From positions 7,139,501 to 7,203,500 of the forward strand of contig BSDZ01000078.1 in NCBI GenBank assembly GCA_030268105.1: DNA of 64,000 bases. Reading direction: 5' to 3'. This document shows positions 10,447-21,659 of the stretch, piece by piece. This stretch comes from Volvox africanus. Its lineage: Eukaryota; Chlorophyta; Chlorophyceae; Chlamydomonadales; Volvocaceae. The notes under the pieces are model-generated. The model did not search any database, was not told where the DNA came from, and was given only the letters and a program-made list of their open reading frames with translations. Position 1 is the first letter of the stretch, and every line of letters starts with the position of its first letter. Both the position numbers and the translations under genes were made by a program.

Positions 10447-13400
10447 GTCAGGAGGTGAAAACATCGGCCACTACGGAAACGACCACCACGAACGCCACCG
10501 CCACCGCCGCCACCAACGCCACCAACGCCATAACCGCCATCACCGCTACCACCGCTACCGCCTTCACCACCGCCACCACGGCGACCGACGCCAAGACCGC
10601 CAACATCGCCTCCATCGCCGCCGTACCGCCATGTCCGCCCCCACAGCCATCATGGCCACCAACGCTGTAAGTATCCTGGGGTATCTACGGGTAGTGCTCA
10701 TTATTGGACCTTATACTGACATTTTTCGATTTGGCCTTTGCAGGCGGACACAACAGAGATACACCAATGAAATGAAAACAGGTACGTAATAGTACGGGAT
10801 TTAGTCTCAATGGTGGCACCTGCATTTTGATACCTTGCTCAACTGAGGGATAACATTAGGGTTAAGTATCGGTGCCGTACCTACTTCCCTCCCGATCACA
10901 CTCCCTCCCTCCAGTGTGCCCTCCTTTTCCCCCTTCTCCCCCCCCCTCGTTGTCGGCGAGCTACGCCAACGGAATTGAAACGGGTACGTCATTATACGGG
11001 ATCGAGTCTGAATGGGAAAAATGGTATGTAGATACCTTCGCGACTGCCATCATGACAGCCACATGCACCGTCACCACGGCCACATGCACCGTCACCGCTA
11101 CCGCCTTCACCACCGCCACCACGGCGACCGACGCCAAGACCGCCAACACCGCCTCCATCGCCGCCGTACCGCCATGTCCGCCCCCACAGCCATCATGGCC
11201 ACCAACGCTGTAAGTATCCTGGGGTATCTACGGGTAGTGCTCATTATTGGACCTTATACTGACATTTTTCGATTTGGCCTTTGCAGGCGGACACAACAGA
11301 GATACACCAATGAAATGAAAACAGGTACGTAATAGTCCGGGATTTAGTCTCAATGGTGGCACCTGCATTTTGATACCTTGCTCAACGGAGGGATAACATT
11401 AGGGTTAAGTATCGGTGCCGTACCTACTTCCCTCCCGATCTCACTCCCTCCCTCCAGTGTGCCCTCCTTTTCCCCCTTCTCACCCCCCCTCGTTGTCGGC
11501 GAGCTACACCAACGGAATTGAAACGGGTACGTCATTATACGGGATCGAGTCTGAATGGGAAAAATGGTATGTAGATACCTTCGCGACTGCCATCATGACA
11601 GCCACATGCACCGTCACCACGGCCACATGCACCGTCACCGCTACCGCCTTCACCACCGCCACCACGGCGACCGACGCCAAGACCGCCAACACCGCCTCCA
11701 TCGCCGCCGTACCGCCATGTCCGCCCCCACAGCCATCATGGCCACCAACGCTGTAAGTATCCTGGGGTATCTACGGGTAGTGCTCATTATTGGACCTTAT
11801 ACTGACATTTTTCGATTTGGCCTTTGCAGGCGGACACAACAGAGATACACCAATGAAATGAAAACAGGTACGTAATAGTCCGGGATTTAGTCTCAATGGT
11901 GGCACCTGCATTTTGATACCTTGCTCAACGGAGGGATAACATTAGGGTTAAGTATCGGTGCCGTACCTACTTCCCTCCCGATCTCACTCCCTCCCTCCAG
12001 TGTGCCCTCCTTTTCCCCCTTCTCCCCCCCCCTCGTTGTCGGCGAGCTACACCAACGGAATTGAAACGGGTACGTCATTATACGGGATCGAGTCTGAATG
12101 GGAAAAATGGTATGTAGATACCTTCGCGACTGCCATCATGACAGCCACATGCACCGTCACCACGGCCACATGCACCGTCACCGCTACCGCCTTCACCACC
12201 GCCACCACGGCGACCGACGCCAAGACCGCCAACATCGCCTCCATCGCCGCCGTACCGCCATGTCCGCCCCCACAGCCATCATGGCCACCAACGCTGTAAG
12301 TATCCTGGGGTATCTACGGGTAGTGCTCATTATTGGACCTTATACTGACATTTTTCGATTTGGCCTTTGCAGGCGGACACAACAGAGATACACCAATGAA
12401 ATGAAAACAGGTACGTAATAGTCCGGGATTTAGTCTCAATGGTGGCACCTGCATTTTGATACCTTGCTCAACGGAGGGATAACATTAGGGTTAAGTATCG
12501 GTGCCGTACCTACTTCCCTCCCGATCTCACTCCCTCCCTCCAGTGTGCCCTCCTTTTCCCCCTTCTCCCCCCCCCTCGTTGTCGGCGAGCTACACCAACG
12601 GAATTGAAACGGGTACGTCATTATACGGGATCGAGTCTGAATGGGAAAAATGGTATGTAGATACCTTCGCGACTGCCATCATGACAGCCACATGCACCGT
12701 CACCACGGCCACATGCACCGTCACCGCTACCGCCTTCACCACCGCCACCACGGCGACCGACGCCAAGACCGCCAACATCGCCTCCATCGCCGCCGTACCG
12801 CCATGTCCGCCCCCACAGCCATCATGGCTACCAACGCTGTAAGTATCCTGGGGTATCTACGGGTAGTGCTCATTATTGGACCTTATACTGACATTTTTCG
12901 ATTTGGCCTTTGCAGGCGGACACAACAGAGATACACCAATGAAATGAAAACAGGTACGTAATAGTCCGGGATTTAGTCTCAATGGTGGCACCTGCATTTT
13001 GATACCTTGCTCAACGGAGGGATAACATTAGGGTTAAGTATCGGTGCCGTACCTACTTCCCTCCCGATCTCACTCCCTCCCTCCAGTGTGCCCTCCTTTT
13101 CCCCCTTCTCACCCCCCCTCGTTGTCGGCGAGCTACACCAACGGAATTGAAACGGGTACGTCATTATACGGGATCGAGTCTGAATGGGAAAAATGGTATG
13201 TAGATACCTTCGCGACTGCCATCATGACAGCCACATGCACCGTCACCACGGCCACATACACCGTCACCGCTACCGCCTTCACCACCGCCACCACGGCGAC
13301 CGACGCCAAGACCGCCAACATCGCCTCCATCGCCGCCGTACCGCCATGTCCGCCCCCACAGCCATCATGGCCACCAACGCTGTAAGTATCCTGGGGTATC

Positions 13401-16400
13401 TACGGGTAGTGCTCATTATTGGACCTTATACTGACATTTTTCGATTTGGCCTTTGCAGGCGGACACAACAGAGATACACCAATGAAATGAAAACAGGTAC
13501 GTAATAGTCCGGGATTTAGTCTCAATGGTGGCACCTGCATTTTGATACCTTGCTCAACTGAGGGATAACATTAGGGTTAAGTATCGGTGCCGTACCTACT
13601 TCCCTCCCGATCTCACTCCCTCCCTCCAGTGTGCCCTCCTTTTCCCCCTTCTCACCCCCCCTCGTTGTCGGCGACCTACACCAACGGAATTGAAACGGGT
13701 ACGTCATTATACGGGATCGAGTCTGAATGGGAAAAATGGTATGTAGATACCTTCGCGACTGCCATCATGACAGCCACCATCGCCACCGCCCAATGTAGGT
13801 AGAAAGGGAGGGAGGGAGGGCGGGAGGGAGATTGGGTGGGCAGTCGGAAGGACGGAGGGAGGGAGGGAGAGAGGCCACCATTCCCACCATCGCCACCGCC
13901 GCCACCACGGCCACATACACCGTCACCGCTACCGCCTTCACCACCGCCACCACGGCGACCGACGCCAAGACCGCCAACATCGCCTCCATCGCCGCCGTAC
14001 CGCCATGTCCGCCCCCACAGCCATCATGGCCACCAACGCTGTAAGTATCCTGGGGTATCTACGGGTAGTGCTCATTATTGGACCTTATACTGACATTTTT
14101 CGATTTGGCCTTTGCAGGCGGACACAACAGAGATACACCAATGAAATGAAAACAGGTACGTAATAGTCCGGGATTTAGTCTCAATGGTGGCACCTGCATT
14201 TTGATACCTTGCTCAACTGAGGGATAACATTAGGGTTAAGTATCGGTGCCGTACCTACTTCCCTCCCGATCTCACTCCCTCCCTCCAGTGTGCCCTCCTT
14301 TTCCCCCTTCTCCCCCCCCCTCGTTGTCGGCGAGCTACACCAACGGAATTGAAACGGGTACGTCATTATACGGGATCGAGTCTGAATGGGAAAAATGGTA
14401 TGTAGATACCTTCGCGACTGCCATCATGACAGCCACCATCGCCACCGCCCAATGTAGGTAGAAAGGGAGGGAGGGAGGGCGGGAGGGAGATTGGGTGGGC
14501 AGTCGGAAGGACGGAGGGAGGGAGGGAGAGAGGCCACCATTCCCACCATCGCCACCGCCGCCACCACGGCCACATACACCGTCACCGCTACCGCCTTCAC
14601 CACCGCCACCACGGCGACCGACGCCAAGACCGCCAACATCGCCTCCATCGCCGCCGTACCGCCATGTCCGCCCCCACAGCCATCATGGCCACCAACGCTG
14701 TAAGTATCCTGGGGTATCTACGGGTAGTGCTCATTATTGGACCTTATACTGACATTTTTCGATTTGGCCTTTGCAGGCGGACACAACAGAGATACACCAA
14801 TGAAATGAAAACAGGTACGTAATAGTCCGGGATTTAGTCTCAATGGTGGCACCTGCATTTTGATACCTTGCTCAACGGAGGGATAACATTAGGGTTAAGT
14901 ATCGGTGCCGTACCTACTTCCCTCCCGATCTCACTCCCTCCCTCCAGTGTGCCCTCCGTTTCACCCTTCTCACCCCCCCTCGTTGTCGGCGAGCTACACC
15001 AACGGAATTGAAACGGGTACGTCATTATACGGGATCGAGTCTGAATGGGAAAAAATGGTATGTAGATACCTTCGCGACTGCCATCATGACAGCCACATGC
15101 ACCGTCACCACGGCCACATACACCGTCACCGCTACCGCCTTCACCACCGCCACCACGGCGACCGACGCCAAGACCGCCAACATCGCCTCCTTCGCCGCCG
15201 TACCGCCATGTCCGCCCCCACAGCCATCATGGCCACCAACGCTGTAAGTATCCTGGGGTATCTACGGGTAGTGCTCATTATTGGACCTTATACTGACATT
15301 TTTCGATTTGGCCTTTGCAGGCGGACACAACAGAGATACACCAATGAAATGAAAACAGGTACGTAATAGTCCGGGATTTAGTCTCAATGGTGGCACCTGC
15401 ATTTTGATACCTTGCTCAACTGAGGGATAACATTAGGGTTAAGTATCGGTGCCGTACCTACTTCCCTCCCGATCTCACTCCCTCCCTCCAGTGTGCCCTC
15501 CTTTTCCCCCTTCTCCCCCCCCCCTCGTTGTCGGCGACCTACACCAACGGAATTGAAACGGGTACGTCATTATACGGGATCGAGTCTGAATGGGAAAAAT
15601 GGTATGTAGATACCTTCGCGACTGCCATCATGACAGCCACCATCGCCACCGCCCAATGTAGGTAGAAAGGGAGGGAGGGAGGGCGGGAGGGAGATTGGGT
15701 GGGCGGTCGGAAGGACGGAGGGAGGGAGGGAGAGAGGCCACCATTCCCACCATCGCCATCGCCGCCACCACGGCCACATACACCGTCACCGCTACCGCCT
15801 TCACCACCCCCACCACGGCGACCGACGCCAAGACCGCCAACATCGCCTCCATCGCCGCCGTACCGCCATGTCCGCCCCCACAGCCATCATGGCCACCAAC
15901 GCTGTAAGTATCCTGGGGTATCTACGGGTAGTGCTCATTATTGGACCTTATACTGACATTTTTCGATTTGGCCTTTGCAGGCGGACACAACAGAGATACA
16001 CCAATGAAATGAAAACAGGTACGTAATAGTCCGGGATTTAGTCTCAATGGTGGCACCTGCATTTTGATACCTTGCTCAACGGAGGGATAACATTAGGGTT
16101 AAGTATCGGTGCCGTACCTACTTCCCTCCCGATCTCACTCCCTCCCTCCAGTGTGCCCTCCTTTTCCCCCTTCTCCCCCCCCCTCGTTGTCGGCGAGCTA
16201 CACCAACGGAATTGAAACGGGTACGTCATTATACGGGATCGAGTCTGAATGGGAAAAAATGGTATGTAGATACCTTCGCGACTGCCATCATGACAGCCAC
16301 ATGCACCGTCACCACGGCCACATACACCGTCACCGCTACCGCCTTCACCACCGCCACCACGGCGACCGACGCCAAGACCGCCAACATCGCCTCCTTCGCC

Positions 16401-19400
16401 GCCGTACCGCCATGTCCGCCCCCACAGCCATCATGGCCACCAACGCTGTAAGTATCCTGGGGTATCTACGGGTAGTGCTCATTATTGGACCTTATACTGA
16501 CATTTTTCGATTTGGCCTTTGCAGGCGGACACAACAGAGATACACCAATGAAATGAAAACAGGTACGTAATAGTCCGGGATTTAGTCTCAATGGTGGCAC
16601 CTGCATTTTGATACCTTGCTCAACTGAGGGATAACATTAGGGTTAAGTATCGGTGCCGTACCTACTTCCCTCCCGATCTCACTCCCTCCCTCCAGTGTGC
16701 CCTCCTTTTCCCCCTTCTCCCCCCCCCCTCGTTGTCGGCGACCTACACCAACGGAATTGAAACGGGTACGTCATTATACGGGATCGAGTCTGAATGGGAA
16801 AAATGGTATGTAGATACCTTCGCGACTGCCATCATGACAGCCACCATCGCCACCGCCCAATGTAGGTAGAAAGGGAGGGAGGGAGGGCGGGAGGGAGATT
16901 GGGTGGGCGGTCGGAAGGACGGAGGGAGGGAGGGAGAGAGGCCACCATTCCCACCATCGCCATCGCCGCCACCACGGCCACATACACCGTCACCGCTACC
17001 GCCTTCACCACCGCCACCACGGCGACCGACGCCAAGACCGCCAACATCGCCTCCATCGCCGCCGTACCGCCATGTCCGCCCCCACAGCCATCATGGCCAC
17101 CAACGCTGTAAGTATCCTGGGGTATCTACGGGTAGTGCTCATTATTGGACCTTATACTGACATTTTTCGATTTGGCCTTTGCAGGCGGACACAACAGAGA
17201 TACACCAATGAAATGAAAACAGGTACGTAATAGTCCGGGATTTAGTCTCAATGGTGGCACCTGCATTTTGATACCTTGCTCAACGGAGGGATAACATTAG
17301 GGTTAAGTATCGGTGCCGTACCTACTTCCCTCCCGATCTCACTCCCTCCCTCCAGTGTGCCCTCCTTTTCCCCCTTCTCCCCCCCCCTCGTTGTCGGCGA
17401 GCTACACCAACGGAATTGAAACGGGTACGTCATTATACGGGATCGAGTCTGAATGGGAAAAAATGGTATGTAGATACCTTCGCGACTGCCATCATGACAG
17501 CCACATGCACCGTCACCACGGCCACATACACCGTCACCGCTACCGCCTTCACCACCGCCACCACGGCGACCGACGCCAAGACCGCCAACATCGCCTCCTT
17601 CGCCGCCGTACCGCCATGTCCGCCCCCACAGCCATCATGGCCACCAAGGCTGTTAGTATCCTGGGGTATCTACGGGTAGTGCTCATTATTGGACCTTATA
17701 CTGACATTTTTCGATTTGGCCTTTGCAGGCGGACACAACAGAGATACACCAATGAAATGAAAACAGGTACGTAATAGTCCGGGATTTAGTCTCAATGGTG
17801 GCACCTGCATTTTGATACCTTGCTCAACTGAGGGATAACATTAGGGTTAAGTATCGGTGCCGTACCTACTTCCCTCCCGATCTCACTCCCTCCCTCCAGT
17901 GTGCCCTCCTTTTCCCCCTTCTCCCCCCCCCCTCGTTGTCGGCGACCTACACCAACGGAATTGAAACGGGTACGTCATTATACGGGATCGAGTCTGAATG
18001 GGAAAAATGGTATGTAGATACCTTCGCGACTGCCATCATGACAGCCACCATCGCCACCGCCCAATGTAGGTAGAAAGGGAGGGAGGGAGGGCGGGAGGGA
18101 GATTGGGTGGGCGGTCGGAAGGACGGAGGGAGGGAGGGAGAGAGGCCACCATTCCCACCATCGCCACCGCCGCCACCACGGCCACATACACCGTCACCGC
18201 TACCGCCTTCACCACCGCCACCACGGCGACCGACGCCAAGACCGCCAACATCGCCTCCATCGCCGCCGTACCGCCATGTCCGCCCCCACAGCCATCATGG
18301 CCACCAACGCTGTAAGTATCCTGGGGTATGTACGGGTAGTGCTCATTATTGGACCTTATACTGACATTTTTCGATTTGGCCTTTGCAGGCGGACACAACA
18401 GAGATACACCAATGAAATGAAAACAGGTACGTAATAGTCCGGGATTTAGTCTCAATGGTGGCACCTGCATTTTGATACCTTGCTCAACTGAGGGATAACA
18501 TTAGGGTTAAGTATCGGTGCCGTACCTACTTCCCTCCCGATCTCACTCCCTCCCTCCAGTGTGCCCTCCTTTTCCCCCTTCTCCCCCCCCCCTCGTTGTC
18601 GGCGACCTACACCAACGGAATTGAAACGGGTACGTCATTATACGGGATCGAGTCTGAATGGGAAAAATGGTATGTAGATACCTTCGCGACTGCCATCATG
18701 ACAGCCACCATCGCCACCGCCCAATGTAGGTAGAAAGGGAGGGAGGGAGGGCGGGAGGGAGATTGGGTGGGCGGTCGGAAGGACGGAGGGAGGGAGGGAG
18801 AGAGGCCACCATTCCCACCATCGCCACCGCCGCCACCACGGCCACATACACCGTCACCGCTACCGCCTTCACCACCGCCACCACGGCGACCGACGCCAAG
18901 ACCGCCAACATCGCCTCCATCGCCGCCGTACCGCCATGTCCGCCCCCACAGCCATCATGGCCACCAACGCTGTAAGTATCCTGGGGTATCTACGGGTAGT
19001 GCTCATTATTGGACCTTATACTGACATTTTTCGATTTGGCCTTTGCAGGCGGACACAACAGAGATACACCAATGAAATGAAAACAGGTACGTAATAGTCC
19101 GGGATTTAGTCTCAATGGTGGCACCTGCATTTTGATACCTTGCTCAACTGAGGAATAACATTAGGGTTAAGTATCGGTGCCGTACCTACTTCCCTCCCGA
19201 TCTCACTCCCTCCCTCCCGTGTGCCCTCTCTTTCTCCCTCTCCCACCCCCGTTGTCGGCGAGCTACGCCAACGGAATTGAAACGGGTACGTCATTATACG
19301 GGATCGAGTCTGAATGGGAAAAATGGTATGTAGATACCTTCGCGACTGCCATCATGACAGCCACATGCACCGTCACCATGGCCACATGCACCGTCACCGC

Positions 19401-21659
19401 TACCGCCTTCACCACCGCCACCACGGCGACCGACGCCAAGACCGCCAACATCGCCTCCATCGCCGCCGTACCGCCATGTCCGCCCCCACAGCCATCATGG
19501 CCACCAAGGCTGTAAGTATCCTGGGGTATCTACGGGTAGTGCTCATTATTGGACCTTATACTGACACTTTTCGATTTGGCCTTTGCAGGCGGACACAACA
19601 GAGATACACCAATGAAATGAAAACAGGTACGTAATAGTCCGGGATTTAGTCTCAATGGTGGCACCTGCATTTTGATACCTTGCTCAACTGAGGGATAACA
19701 TTAGGGTTAAGTATCGGTGCCGTACCTACTTCCCTCCCGATGACACTCCCTCCCTCCAGTGTGCCCTCCTTTTCCCCCTTCTCACCCCCCCTCGTTGTCG
19801 GCGAGCTACACCAACGGAATTGAAACGGGTACGTCATTATACGGGATCGAGTCTGAATGGGAAAAATGGTATGTAGATACCTTCGCGACTGCCATCATGA
19901 CAGCCACCATCGCCACCGCCCAATGTAGGTAGAAAGGGAGGGAGGGAGGGCGGGAGGGAGATTGGGTGGGCGGTCGGAAGGACGGAGGGAGGGAGGGAGA
20001 GAGGCCACCATTCCCACCATCGCCACCGCCGCCACCACGGCCACATACACCGTCACCGCTACCGCCTTCACCACCGCCACCACGGCGACCGACGCCAAGA
20101 CCGCCAACATCGCCTCCATCGCCGCCGTACCGCCATGTCCGCCCCCACAGCCATCATGGCCACCAACGCTGTAAGTATCCTGGGGTATGTACGGGTAGTG
20201 CTCATTATTGGACCTTATACTGACATTTTTCGATTTGGCCTTTGCAGGCGGACACAACAGAGATACACCAATGAAATGAACACAGGTACGTAATAGTCCG
20301 GGATTTAGTCTCAATGGTGGCACCTGCATTTTGATACCTTGCTCAACGGAGGGATAACATTAGGGTTAAGTATCGGTGCCGTACCTACTTCCCTCCCGAT
20401 CTCACTCCCTCCCTCCCGTGTGCCCTCTCTTTCTCCCTCTCCCACCCCCGTTGTCGGCGAGCTACGCCAACGGAATTGAAACGGGTACGTCATTATACGG
20501 GATCGAGTCTGAATGGGAAAAATGGTATGTAGATACCTTCGCGACTGCCATCATGACAGCCACATGCACCGTCACCACGGCCACATGCACCGTCACCGCT
20601 ACCGCCTTCACCACCACCACCACGGCGACCGACGCCAAGACCGCCAACATCGCCTTCATCGCCGCCGTACCGCCATGTCCGCCCCCACAGCCATCATGGC
20701 CACCAAGGCTGTAAGTATCCTGGGGTATCTACGGGTAGTGCTCATTATTGGACCTTATACTGACATTTTTCGATTTGGCCTTTGCAGGCGGACACAACAG
20801 AGATACACCAATGAAATGAAAACAGGTACGTAATAGTCCGGGATTTAGTCTCAATGGTGGCACCTGCATTTTGATACCTTGCTCAACGGAGGGATAACAT
20901 TAGGGTTAAGTATCGGTGCCGTACCTACTTCCCTCCCGATCTCACTCCCTCCCTCCAGTGTGCCCTCCGTTTCACCCTTCTCACCCCCCCTCGTTGTCGG
21001 CGAGCTACACCAACGGAATTGAAACGGGTACGTCATTATACGGGATCGAGTCTGAATGGGAAAAATGGTATGTAGATACCTTCGCGACTGCCATCATGAC
21101 AGCCACCATCGCCACCGCCCAGTGTAGGTAGAAAGGGAGGGAGGGAGGGCGGGAGGGAGATTGGGTGGGCGGTCGGAAGGACGGAGGGAGGGAGGGAGAG
21201 AGGCCACCATTCCCACCATCGCCACCGCCGCCACCACGGCCACATGCACCGTCACCGCTACCGCCTTCACCACCGCCACCACGGCGACCGACGCCAAGAC
21301 CGCCAACATCGCCTCCATCGCCGCCGTACCGCCATGTCCGCCCCCACAGCCATCATGGCCACCAACGCTGTAAGTATCCTGGGGTATCTACGGGTAGTGC
21401 TCATTATTGGACCTTATACTGACATTTTTCGATTTGGCCTTTGCAGGCGGACACAACAGAGATACACCAATGAAATGAAAACAGGTACGTAATAGTCCGG
21501 GATTTAGTCTCAATGGTGGCACCTGCATTTTGATACCTTGCTCAACTGAGGAATAACATTAGGGTTAAGTATCGGTGCCGTACCTACTTCCCTCCCGATC
21601 TCACTCCCTCCCTCCCGTGTGCCCTCCTTTTCCCCCTTCTCCCCCCCCCTCGTTGTTAG
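10447..21659 (+). repeat. Array 1: 19 tandem exon-intron-like units
   Basis: Nineteen units follow one another, marked by GTAAGTATCC at about 10669, 11212, 11755 and so on to 21371. The first has a unique Thr/Asn-rich start. Ten further units repeat every 543-544 bp and eight carry an extra G-rich cassette and span 659-660 bp. The two kinds alternate from about 13.8 kb on, giving dimers of about 1203 bp. Copies are almost identical. Differences are single substitutions plus length changes in a C run and in an A run. Each unit contains donor-like GTAAGT and GTACGT and acceptor-like TTTGCAG and TATGTAG sequences. The array ends by running into the intron-like sequence shared with array 2. Confidence 0.97.

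Noticed and set aside
10857..10866. TTAGGG-like motif in array 1 as telomeric sequence
   Set aside because: It occurs once per unit inside a larger repeat and is not itself tandem.
10807..21318. Repeated minus-strand frames in array 1 (61-144 codons, Val/Ala- or Pro-rich)
   Set aside because: They are antisense shadows of the unit. Splice signals, phase agreement and the downstream exon all favour the plus strand.
11012..21492. Alternative plus-strand His/Arg-rich frame in array 1 units (HHRHHGDRRQDRQHR type)
   Set aside because: It reaches exon B in phase 0, where exon B has a TGA, so it cannot continue through the repeat cycle.
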